Shown here: one piece after another, positions 34,091-46,300 of the stretch
Position numbering within the stretch: the first letter of the stretch is position 1
How the letters are laid out: the number at the start of each line of letters is the position of its first letter
From: Rhipicephalus microplus
Lineage: Eukaryota; Arthropoda; Arachnida; Ixodida; Ixodidae
DNA: 64,000 nt
Assembly: GCF_043290135.1 (NCBI RefSeq)
Contig: NC_134700.1
Span: 242,671,088 to 242,735,087 of the forward strand
Direction: 5' to 3'
Position numbers and translations under genes: made by a program
Notes under the pieces: generated by a model
What the model saw: only the letters and a program-made list of their open reading frames with translations
The model's database searches: none
What the model was told of the DNA's origin: nothing

Positions 34091-34901
34091 TAAGCTTTGT
34101 TTGGGGCAGATAACACTAAGCTGACACTTGCACACCCCAAAGGCTTTTTTAAAGAAGAGATGTTGCTTGAAAAAAAAAAAAAAAAAAATTCTGTAATCTG
34201 TTGCCTGGAGCAGTAAGTTTTTTTGTTTACGTAGATTTTTGTGCTTATTTCAAATGTGTAATCAGTTTTGTAGTAAGTTGCATAGTTTTTTCTTTTGCAT
34301 TATGACAATGCATAAAATATAGCTCATTTTAGACAGACTTTATGCCACTAAACTTTTCTCTGGTTGTGAGCTATAAATGGCTCATATTGCTCCATGTTAA
34401 ATGTAGAGTGCAAACAACTAAGAAGAAAGTTTGTATAAGGCATTTCAATGAACAGGAAAAGTTAGTAATGTGAAGTTTTAAAATGCTCAGCCCATGTTAA
34501 CTGCTTTTTTTTTGGTTTATAATAATTACAAAAGTGATATCAGGTTTCAAATATGATGATTGCACTGTTCTCATGTTAATATGGGGGAAAATTTTCATCC
34601 CGATCTGGCCATCAGTAGTACCAAAGTGTGATGTCCAATCTCATGAAGTTAGTTGCCTGCAATTGCAATTTGAGAAAAAAAATGCAGTTTAAATATAGAA
34701 ATGAAAGCTCACCTCTGTGGCAAACATAAGCTTTTTAAAATTATTTTTTCAGTTTTGAAAGCTTGGGATTTGTGGTTATTTTGAGCATGTGACTTTGGTG
34801 AACACCTCATGTGAAATGCAGTGACAGAGTGTCAAGTAGCGATTTCCAGGAGGCTCTAGACAATCGGGGCTTTGTAGTTTTCAATAGGCATCGTGAGCAC
34901 A

Positions 34902-35871
34902 TTAAAGGGCCACTCACAAGGTTTGACAATTTCGAGCTGACAAGCGCAATGGGTAGATGAGGCGTTCATGACCACGTGTGCTAAAATTCGCAACGCTACG
35001 TGCTGTGGAAATGGGTCAAATTTCAGGATGAACGCTGCTCCCCCTCCCTTCTGCAGGCGCGCGCCTAGAGAATGAGGACATGACGTACGCGTATGAATGG
35101 CCCTACGTACACGGCAATGCAGCGACGTTGGCCCTCTACTTAGACCACTCTGCTCTAACGTTGCAAACAGTGGCGCGTGACATGGCGAAAATTATTTAAC
35201 ATGGCATGCGTAGTTTATGTCATTTGTTGCTTGAAGAGATTATTAAATCTCTAGATAAATAATGAGACGCAACGAGAGAATGTAAGGGTCTTTTTTCCAT
35301 TTTTCTCCCGGGCATTGCAACAAGATGCGTGGATAACGTGTCGGCGTTTTGCATGCGTGTGTGTACCCACAGTCGGCGCATCGAGCAGACGACCGCCGTA
35401 GAATGCTCCTACGTGTTTGCGCACTCATTGTGCTCATTTATTCTACCACGTCTGAGCCAACGTTTCCAAACCATCCTGCAGAAACAGGCAGAAGACCACA
35501 AAATAATGCTGGTCAACAAAGCAACGCCGCTCGCTTGCATGGGGGTTGGACTTGTTTGGGCACGTCATGCGCACGTGACCTCTTGGTCGGATGCCTGAGA
35601 GGGTGGGGAACAGATATGGCTTGCGAAGGCTACGCGAAGGAGCGGCAAGGGTTTCGAGCTCGCCTCCTCTCATCCTTGTTTCGCACCGCTTCAAAAAACC
35701 CGTTTTCTCCGCTCGTGATGAACCGATAAAAAAACCGCTTCAAAAAAACCCATTCTCTCCGCTCGTGATGAACCGATTAAAACAATTATTGTGGCAAAAT
35801 GTTCCTCATTGGACACCGAGAAACTTCCACTATCTAAAATTTGGTGTGGGGCCTGGTGAGTGGCCCTTTAA
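34902..35871. mobile_element. 970-bp terminal-inverted-repeat element (TTAA ends)
   Basis: The left end TTAAAGGGCCACTCACAAGG and the reverse complement of the right end TTAAAGGGCCACTCACCAGG differ at one base in 20. TTAA occurs at both edges and may be the target duplication. It is GC-richer than its surroundings. The open frames inside overlap on both strands and have no motif, so it is non-autonomous. An internal tandem duplication lies at about 35690-35780. Confidence 0.85.
35690..35780. repeat. Tandem duplication inside the 970-bp element
   Basis: Two adjacent copies share TTCTCCGCTCGTGATGAACC, separated by A-rich sequence with CCGCTTCAAAAAA. Confidence 0.8.
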
Positions 35872-37242
35872 AGAAGATTTGAACCTACTTGGAACCTATT
35901 GAAATTTTTTTTCATGAAAATAGAGAAACTAAACTTGTGAAAAAAGTAAAAACAGTAATAATGTAGTATTAAAAAAAAACTTGCATTTTCCGAGTTGAAT
36001 CTCCCCTGAATCCTGTCATACACTTGGTAGACGTATGATATAACAACACTTCTTTATTGTGTGTTTTTGTAGGCACGTCACCACTTTTCTGAAGTATGTG
36101 CAATAAGGTCTCCACATGATCACACAAAAGAAACTAGAAAAATCCAGCTGCTCTTAGTCTGTCAATTTGCAAAGTAAAACTTAGCAGAATCAGGTAAGGA
36201 CGCGACTTCATCGGTGCGTTATTCATGGTGGCAAGAGAAACAACACGTTTGGCCAACTACGAGCAGTTGAAACTGTAAGGAAGTAAAAGTTTCCTTAAAC
36301 AGTGGCGTACATCTATCAAACATGTTCTGGAGTAAGGTGCAGCTTTCGATGAAGGAAATGCGATTATTGTCAGAAAGTTCCTTGGTAAGCATCAGTCCTC
36401 GGAACACCTTGCAGATTCTCAAGAACAGATCTTCTGTTTTGTGTGTGGTGTTTTTGGTGGGCCCCATGATAAAGACCAGAAGATTGTTGACAAAGCAAAA
36501 TATTTAGTGATTAGGCAGCCTGTCGGCTTTGGGGTCTTTAACTTCTTCGATGATTTAGTCTTTACCTATTGAATAAAAGCTCGGTAGTTCAGAAATTTGG
36601 AAAATTTGGATGTGTTCCTTTGTGCCAGCCAGCTCGCGCATTTTTTAATGGCATCAATCTTTTGTTAATTCAGTTACATCTGGTCGCAACCCAGTCTATT
36701 TGGACTACCCGTAGAGCACACAGAGCACAAAACTGCATTTGCAGACAATCGAAACGGTATGGTGCTGTTCATATCACTATCTTTATTACTTAAGGACCAC
36801 ATTTTTGTCCGCGTGTGGATCTGGCACTCAGTAGCGTCGCTTTAACTAGATGCGGTACGCATGCATTGTCACAAAACTCGGATGGAGCTGTTGAAGATCA
36901 AGTGCTTTCAGCCACAGTCGGCATGCTGGCATAGAAATTTTTGGCTACATCACGATCAAGGGGCTATCAGTTGCCAGCCATTTTACCTGCAAAATAACTT
37001 TTGTCACGTGTGTCAACTGGGCTGGTTTCCCAGGGAGTGGTGACTTGGAGTTCCTTTCACAGTCCCGATTATTATGCTGCAGTCTAATGCACTGCAAGCT
37101 GCTAATAGGGCTAGTGCCTGGATGTGTAATATAAGATATTACTATGTTCATGGGTGCGTGCTGCGTGCATACCAATATCAATTTTGTTGATGCAGTGATG
37201 TATGCAAAGTTAATGAGCACATGCATTTTTTTGTTGGTGCAG

Positions 37243-37381
37243 GTGGGCGGAGCCGGCACACGTGGTGCCCGGTGCTGCCATGCCGCTGTTTGGCAAGTCC
37301 CAGAAGAGCCCGTACGAGCTGGTCAAGGTCCTTCGGGAGGCCGTCCTGGCACTGGAGCGGGGTGACAAGAAGGCTGAAAAG
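37243..37381 (+). CDS. CAB39: cab39 exon with start codon (coding 37280-37381)
   Basis: Acceptor TTTTTTTGTTGGTGCAG ends at 37242; ATG at 37280; GTATGC donor at 37382. Encodes 34 residues, phase 0 at the end. The start matches the family's MPxFGKS N-terminus. Confidence 0.95.
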
Positions 37382-40300
37382 GTATGCACCTGCACCATCC
37401 ACTCTCGTGTGCCCATGATAACATGCTTTTCCTTCTCTGCAAGCTGCCCACCACTTTGGGAAAGGCACTGCGCGTGAGTATACCTCTTGGTGTAAAACTA
37501 TGTTTCCCATGCAGTGGATTCTCCAATCAACAGGATTTATGAACCATGGCTTTATCCAGCAGTGTCCACAATGCTTAGTGTGTCCTTATATATAAAATTA
37601 ACATGTCTTGTTTTGTGTATTAAGTGGTGTTCCTTTTTCGCATTGTGCCATTCCTCAAGTTTTGCTGACCCCACTGTTTGTCTTTCATGCGAACACGAGT
37701 TTCTTCTTTTTGTAACACTGACAAAATTTGAGCAAATGAATCTGTGGGAGTTTTGAAGAGGAAATAATGCAGCATGAGTGAGCTATGGGACACCACTTAA
37801 AGGGTCCCAGCCACACTGCAAGATTGAAGCTTCTCATTAGCATGTCGCACAGTAGTCGTGGATAAAACTCCGTCCAGTTTCAGTTAAACTTTCACAGTCA
37901 ATACGACACAATTTTCAGTATAACAAATTATATCGCTTCTGGTGGCGTCCTGCCGAAAGGACATGAAGTGTGTTTCTTTAGTCACTTCAAGTCCATGAAA
38001 TTTTTTCGGCTCCAAAGGTAGCCCTCAGGTAATAAAGTGATACTTGTGTCAATGCCAGTGGCTGAGTGTTTCAGTTGAAAAAGTTTTTTTGCTGGCACGT
38101 TTTTCAGCGTGTGATATAGAAGCACCTCAAAATTGGAGAGAACCATTCCTGTTAGCAGCTGACTAGGGAACACCACACTCTCTCTGTCCGATAGAGCAAT
38201 GGGGCGCGAAAACATACTGTAACGCCACCATGTAGAGCTGTCCTCGGAAGTGCTAGGTTACATTGCTCTTCCAGCCTGCCCCACTCGGCCCGTAGCCATT
38301 TTGTCGCAGTCTTCTTTTTTATTATTACTGTGGGGCTTCACTGACAAAATTACTCAAGTGCCACTGTGACTTTGTCACTGAGATGTGTGAATTGCTAAAT
38401 AGCTGTTCCAAAAAAGGTTTACATTCCTCAAAGTGACTTAAACATCACCTTGACTACCAGTGTGGTATTATAAGGTCTATGATATCGAAGCCATGGAAAC
38501 CAAGTTCAGTGCTTTTGTTAAAGGTAAAGAATCATTGCGCACTTGCCACATCTTCCAGTACTACCAATAAAGTTTGACCAACCAACCAGTTTGCGTCGAA
38601 TCGAAGTAGTGCATCTACAGACGACTCTTGCTTATGCAAACTCGAAGGGACCTCTGAATTTTGTTTGAATTATGAAAAAGTTTGAATTATCAAAAGTTTT
38701 CAGATAGATGACTCTGGTTAAGGTGACATTACACATTATCATCAGGCAGAGATTTTATCGCATTTAAAAATTTTTCAAGTATCTTTAAACCCCAACTGCA
38801 TGCAACGAGCAGGAAGCAAAGGTGTAAGGTCAACAAGTTTATTGGCCATTTACTGCTGATCAGACCTTTTAAAAAAATTGTGAATTGCCTACTGCTTCTT
38901 TGCTATAGGTCCGTGCCTTCAGCACAAAGCTCTCTATACCAGTTGAGAAACGTCATGGTTTGCCATATGTGCGATTTGTCTCAAACATTTGTTTACAAGC
39001 AAAGCCTTGTTCCTTGAAGGCCTGCAGTGCTTATTTTTGAATTTGAGACTGTTAGAATTATGCAAGCACACAAATTTTTAAATAGTAGTGGGACACAATT
39101 TTCTGGTATGGGACTGCAAAAAGTATGAATTAGCCAAATGATGAAGTTTGAATTAACAAGCTTTTAAATACATTGAAAGTATAGAGGGCCAACCGAAAAG
39201 TTGAAATTTGTTTAATTAACCAAAAGTATGAATTATCAGAGTTCGAATCATTGCGAGTCTACTGTAGTGTGATTTGAGCAAGGGCTTCAAGCAGATAAAT
39301 ACATTTTTACTGCAAAAAATGCATCACCATCGCTTAACTTCGTTCATTGTAGGTTTTCATCTCTGGAACTGGCTGCTGTTGACATGATAAACAATTGGCA
39401 TGAGCGAATTTACATTCCTCTTTAGTACACATAACCCTACAAAGCACAAGTGTGGTTCTTCCAGTTTGTGCGGAGCAACCAACATGCTTGGAGCTGCATA
39501 CAACCACAACATTTTCTCACATATGATTGGAAGCAAACGCACAAAAGCCACATGTATGCGCATGCATGCCTGATTCAGAGTTTTAGCTAAAATGACATTT
39601 TGCATGAGTACAAGTATGTCTGCATCACGATATATTCGTGGGTTCATCTGTTGCGTCTTACTGCACGTATTTTCTACACTTGTCAGACAGTGTATTTTAG
39701 ATTACCATCAAGCCACATCAGGTGGAAATGTGTAATGATGTACCCATTTTGCAGTTGGCACAAAGAAGCCAGTCATGACTGGAAAATAGAGTGCGATTGC
39801 GACTGGATAGAATGTGATTGTGATAGTAAATGCTCTGTGTGTAGCTGGCCATTTTGCTTTCCACACTTAATGGCTCAGCAGGCTAGAAGGGCAGTGGTCC
39901 AGATAGCAGTTTTATGTTTATTTAGCTGGAAAAACTCGGGGACGAAGTAGAAACACACTCAAGACAAGCACCTGTCCGTTACGCATCTCTGCCTCGTCCC
40001 CATTTTTTCACACTTCATAAGCATCAACCAATTCAAACCTGGTAAAATAGCTGTGTTGGTTATCTAGTGAAAATACCAGTGCATGGCATTTACAACTTCA
40101 TTGATAAGCTAGTAGTTTAAAGCATCATAAAGAAGTCGCACAGAATGGGCTTATTCTACAGACGTCCCCTACAAGCAGGAAACCCCAAAAGCTGGAAATA
40201 ATGAAGGAATATGTCAGGTGACAGCAGTAAAGCCAGCAGCACTCTTGCAAAGCAGGGTAGTAATGAATTTAAAAGCTTGCGCTTGCATCCGTCGCGTACG

Positions 40301-43300
40301 TCGTGCACTGTGGCTCAGAGCAAACATGCGACCAAAAACTTTGACTGTGATTCTGTTGTCTCTAGAGATCCACACGCATGAAGTAAAAGCAAAACAATGC
40401 TGTTCAAAGAGGAAAATGCCAGAAATTGTGGTTAGAAGCAGCACATTCAATCGTCTGCTTTACTTCGCTAGAGCAACTAGAGGTCACGTTATTCTATCGT
40501 GCAGGATGAAGCAATCGGAGCACCTTCGTCTGCAGTGGTGGGCCTCGCACCCAGTGGGTTAGCGGCAGTGCACGAGTGTAGTTTCTTCATTTTTTGTCAT
40601 ATTTTGCGGGCTCCCTTCTACCCTTTGTGAGGCACTGCTTTCTAATGTAATTTTTTTTTTTAAATCTGCATATATCTTGATAACGAGAACTTAAGCACAC
40701 ATTGGAAACCAAATTCAAATATATTCTATGTGGTTGCTGTGTCCAACACATTGTGTGGATTGTGTTTGTCTTCAGGGGAACCTTGCAGCAGGTTTTCCGT
40801 AGCCTCAAAATTTGGTGTCTTAGTGAAGAGGCAACGTAAATTGATTAAAGTTGAGTGCATACCAGTTTGCTGCCAGTGCCTCTATTGGTGGTTCATGCAG
40901 GCCCAGGAAGATGTCTCCAAGCACCTTGTGATGATGAAGAACATGCTGTACGGCACGTGTGATACCGAGCCCCAGACGGACATTGTGGTGGCCCAATTGG
41001 CACAGGAGCTGTACAACACCAACCTTCTTCTCCTGCTGGTGCAGAACCTCTCTAAGATCGACTTCGAGGTACACTTATTCTTGGATCCTTGTGCCATCTT
41101 TAACAGTATGCTGCTGTACGTAAACATCAAATATCTGCTCCTTCATTAAAATGCAGCACATAACCAGCTGTGTACACGCATTTGCCGTAATAGCTTTTGT
41201 CATGCCTGTTATTTTTGCATGCTACAGAAGCTTTACATGCTATGGCTATAGGCGCAACTCTTCAGTTGTTAGTCGGCATATGTCTATTTAGACTTACCAA
41301 CTAGTTCAGGTCTGTTATTCTAAGTTTGGCGGCAGTTCGTTCAGTGGCACTGTCATGTCTATTGCTGCTCTGCTGGGTAACTACACGAAAAGCAGCTGAG
41401 CTTCCCCTGTCATGTTATTCTTCCTCCACGGCCACAGATGAGGTTGTTGCAGCAGAGTTTATTGATCAGGCAGCTAACCTTTTCACACGCTCTAACTCTA
41501 CCATGATGTGAACAGAGCCAGTGTATCGCGAAACAACAGAGACGAGGCCAAAGAACGGGACTTCTTGGAGGAAGACATTCTACATTTACATGGCAATGCA
41601 GGGGCAGGAGTTGTTCATTGTGCCCTATGCTATTCTGATACAGGTAGCAAATCAGTTGGTGGAATGTGGAGAGCGGCGCAACGTAACCTATGTGTATCTT
41701 GAAGGCTTGCCACTATGGTGACCCCGCTACTAACTGCTGCGAATGATCACCGCGGGTTCACACTTAGCGAGCCACAGGACCACGACTCCGCCATCTACTC
41801 GCGTGTAGCGCACTGCTCCGCGCGTGCTCAACTAATAAGGCGTTTAGCGCCGCGCGGAAAAACGGACAGTGTTTCAATACAAAAATACACAACACTTTAT
41901 TGCCCTTGCGGGCACCCCAAACAACAGTACAACGTCCACTCCCGGGACGCGGGGAGCCAAGGCACCCGCACGCGGACGTTCACAATAAGGGAAAACCGTC
42001 AGCACGTCGCAGCAGGCAATGGCGAGCTTTGACACGCCGGTCGGGAAAAGGTCCCTCGCGGCTAGGCTGCACACTCTCACGATAGCCACTGGGCCTGGTC
42101 GTGAGTGTTAGGGCAAACCTCGTACGCGTAGGCTTTCGGCAAGTGCGTCTCGGTGTGGTACGACCACTTCAAGCAGTAAGCACCGCTGTGGGCTTAGCGT
42201 ACGGTACCGAAGCTGCACTCGAGTAAACACGCCTGCCAAGGTGTCAGAGGCCACCCCAGGCAGGCTACAGTCCGGCGATTCCCAAAGGGGACGCGGACGA
42301 AGGAAAACACGTGCTTACCCGGCGCCGACCACGGAGGGGAGACCGCTCACTCGGCGCGCGCATACCGGGTGCCGCGCCCGCACGTGGCGCCATCTATTGC
42401 CGTTACCAGAGCAGAAAAAGCAAAAAGGTGTGGCCGTACGGCGGAATGCCCGCGAAATAGTCGCGGGCGCGCCTCAAATCCCTACATCCTTCTCTCCTTA
42501 ATTCACCCTATATACCGGTCTGCAAAGGCAGCCGGTCGTCGCCCATGCATACAAAGACGTCATGAAATGGGCAACAGCTAGCCTCAGCCTCACTCTGCAA
42601 CTGCTGCTGAAGAAAAAAAATGAAACAACACACAATACACTTCAGAAATAAAAAAACATATATTTGGCCTACTGCAGCGTTCTTGGGGGGGGGGGGGGGG
42701 GGAGGCTCCGTGGCAGCCCTGACAGCAGTGCGGCGAAATGGGGGTCCTCCCCCATTCGCTGTCGGCACAGGGCCGCCAGGTCCGTGTCCGAGCGCTGGTT
42801 TAGCAGGGCTGGTTTTGAAGCCTTCCTCATGGTGGCCATCCTTTCAGCGGCCGCCTTTTTCAGCGCCATGTGCCGTGTGATCGTGCACTTTCAGTGCCAC
42901 TATAAGGGTGCCATGCACGTGGCGCAGAACAAAGGCGGCCGCTGAGGGGATGGCCACCACGAGGAAGGCTTCAAAACGAGCCCCGCTAAGCCAGCGCTCA
43001 GACACGGACCTGGCGGCCCTGTGCCGACAGCGAATGGGGGAGGACCCCCATTTCACTTCTGCCCAGAATTTTGCTCGTACAGTCGAACCCCGCTACAATG
43101 AAACTGACGGTGCACGGAAAAAATTTCGTTGAAGCCAAAATTTTATTGTAGTCAAATCGCAAAAAACTATCGCTGATATGAGCTAGTAAAACAAAGGAAT
43201 GTTTATTCTCAAAATTCAAAAAATGTTCGCTGCTTTCTATTCTTTCTCAGCAGCGTCGCGACGTGATTTTCACCCATGCATAGCAAGCCCGTGTTGAAAA

Positions 43301-46300
43301 GCACATTGAAACAAGGCCTAAAACCGCTTTCGTGAACGAACCAAACAGTTGCATTAACACGTTAACACCAGCAGCTGTCCGCCATCAAAAGTATCTGACA
43401 ACGCCGAGATAAAGGAGGGGTATCGTGGAGCGGCTGTAACTCGTGGCTAGCTGATTTTGTTGATAATGTGGACGAACAGTCGCTCTGATTAGTTACCACA
43501 CCGGCCAAGCGCGAAGATAATAAGCATCGGAATAGGAAAAGGCATCGTTCTGCGGTGTCACCCAGCAGCTGCGAGAAGGAAACCATGAACTGAGCGACTG
43601 AGCTTCAGCTTTGGATCGTCTGCTGCTTGAAACCAAGCCAGTGGCAAAGCAAAAGCAGGGCAGTCTCATTGCCATCGCTATAGAGCAATGGTGGCGCCAA
43701 TGCTTGCTGAACAGCGGCGGTTTCTAGTGGTGCCAACGCGTGTTTTAGACTTCGTCGACGTATTTCCAGGTTCTCAAAATGCATCGAAGTGTTAAAATAT
43801 TGGGTTTCCTGTATAGCAATGAATATCTGAGCCTGGAATTGCATTGAGAAATTTTGTTGAAGTGGTACGGCAGGAGAAAAAGTCTTCGTTGTGGCGACAA
43901 TATTTATGCATTGACTCCTATGGACTGCTGATGGAGAACCGTGAATTTTTCGTTGAAGTGGAGTTTGTTGTAGCAGGCTTCAACTGTATTCTGCTGTGCA
44001 GATTGCTCGTGTGCACTAATGTATTTCACTTTAGTTGAGCATGCAGTGCAACATGTTTTTGAGGACGTGAGTTTGTAAAATGGTGTGGATTATCATCCAG
44101 TATCTTAAATAACATCTTGACTTTCTTATGGGTTGTGCTGGTAGTGCAGCAAGAAGGCTAATGCTTGCTTCTGATTTTTTGTCTTCTTAGGGCAAGAAAG
44201 ACGTCGCTCAGATCTTCAACAACATCCTGCGACGGCAAATAGGCACACGTTCACCTACGGTAGACTACATCTGTACCAAGCCTGACATCCTGTTTACCCT
44301 AATTCAAGGGTAAGTACATTAATTATGCATTTTGGTGGTGCAGCTCAATTGTATACATTTCCACACACACAAAAAAAAAACTTGTGTGCATTCAGGTACA
44401 GCTTTCATATTTCACCGTGAGATTGGGCTATACAGTTGCCAACCGATTTTTTTACCTGGCGGGGACCGAAAAAAAGTCAGAAAAATTCGTTTTTGTCAAA
44501 AGTATGAACTTTATTGCATTAGGCAGGCTTAAAAAAAGTCCATGATTCTGCCTTGCCTCATACTATGCTTGGAAGCAATTTGGTTCGCCGGTATTTGCGC
44601 CAAGGTGACATCGTCACCGTAAATGCTTGACAAAAGCGTCATCTCGGTGGCGATATGCGTCGCCGACGGCTGCGGGCAATAATCGTCATCATCTGAGCCG
44701 CTCTCCGGCTGCGGCACAACCTAGCAAACAATTTCTTCATCTGTGGGCTCCACGCACAAAACAATGATATCGTCCGCACGAGCAAAGTCCTTAAATGTCA
44801 TCGTAGTTGGCACATCCACTCCACCACTGCGCAGGTTGCACATTAGGTCCTCCCCGCCATCGATGCTGTACAGATCACTTACGTTCAGGTCATCAGCCTC
44901 GGGCTCTTGGGCAGCAACGAACCCGGCATGCCGTTCAGGTCATCAGCCTCGGGCTCTTGGGCAGCAACGAACCTGGCATGCCTAAAGCAATGTGCAATGG
45001 TGTCTGCTTTCACCGCCTTCCAAGCTTCGGCCAACATATGGTTGGCGGCCAGAATGTCAACTTTGTAGGCCTTCCCATTGTCAAGGCACAAGACGGTGCA
45101 GCTGAGCAGGCGGGCACAGTAGTGTGCCTTGATGTTTCGGATCGCACCTTGATCTATTGGCTGTAGCACGCTTGTGGTGTTAGGCGGCGAAAATTCCAGC
45201 CGAATGGCCTTAACGTTCGGCACGCTACCGTGCGCGCCACAGTTGTCAACAAAAAATGTCTTTCCTGCCTTGTCGCACAAACTTGCGGTCAAGTTTGCGT
45301 AGGTATTTTTCAAATAAAGATTGCGGGATCCACGCCCTGTCGTAGTCCACAGGGAGGGTCTTCACTGCCTTAAAACACCTAGGATTTCTCGCCTTTCGAG
45401 AAAGATTACAGAAAGAGGCAGTTTTTCTGTACTGGTGGCGTTGGCACCTACCATCACTGTTAAGTGCTTCTTGCTAAGCTTCCTGCCGGAGCATGATTCT
45501 CCCGGAAATGCTAGCGTACAGTCCAGGAGCATATTAAAGAACAGTCTTGCCTCACCACAGTTGAAGATGTCCGAAGGATCGTATTCTTTAAGCAAGGATC
45601 TCAACTTCGTGACACGGTAATCGGACACAAGTCTGATCAACCGCTCTGCTTTCACCGCTCACTTTCTTGAACAGAATTCCATACCTCATCTTGAAGCCGC
45701 GAAGCCATCCGTCAATGAATTTAAAATCCTCAATGCCTATTTTGAGTGTCTTTTTCTCCAACAAATCTCCTGACACGAGCAGGTTCTTTGCCAACCCTTT
45801 TTTTTAACCACAACTGCAGAGCATCTTCAAGGGCTGGATGAACACATTTGCTGTCGTTTTTCTGGCTCTTGTATGAATTCTGAAATGCTGTCAAAATCTT
45901 CGTTCGGTTTTTATATAGCCAGATACCGTTTGCTTCTATAGATGGTATTCTTTGGCAACATCAAGCTGGGACCATCCACTCTCTATTAACTTGATAATTG
46001 CAGCTTTCTTCTCCAACGTCATGGTCGTATAGTTCCCACGCTTTTTTTGCACCACCTGGCTCTCGCTATGGTACAGATGGCGGAACTATGACTTCAAGCT
46101 CGAGCACACAAAAGTCGATAACGCAGATAGCCGCCGCAAAGCACACACAACGTCTCGATACGACCCGACAGAACACGTACTAAATGGCAACAGGAACAAG
46201 CTGGCAAGCAGCAACTGCTGCGAAAAATAAAGAATCTTTACTCCGCCTCCTCCCTGTACAGTGCGATGACGATAGTGCTGACCACTGTGCTGACCGAAAA

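Larger units (their letters stand above)
26701..37242. other. Head-to-head intergenic interval between golgin-45 and cab39
   Basis: About 10.5 kb that must contain both promoters and any 5' untranslated exons, none of which I can place. No CpG-rich promoter block stands out apart from sequence inside the 34902-35871 element. Relics found: two Penelope-type fragments, two SINEs, a possible integrase remnant (30290-30560) and the 970-bp TIR element. The minus-strand frame 36219-36467 (82 codons) is not recognised. Confidence 0.5.

Noticed and set aside
35349..35902. Overlapping plus-strand frames of 126 and 103 codons
   Set aside because: They lie within the 970-bp TIR element, run into its tandem duplication and have no motif.
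36219..36467. 82-codon minus-strand frame MGPTKNTTHKTEDLFLRICK
   Set aside because: Possibly a transposase scrap, but no diagnostic residue was found.
41512..41718. Open frame before the solo LTR ([20 protein letters not shown] onward)
   Set aside because: Reads like protein for about 65 codons but matches nothing I know and runs into the LTR; not enough to call a gene.
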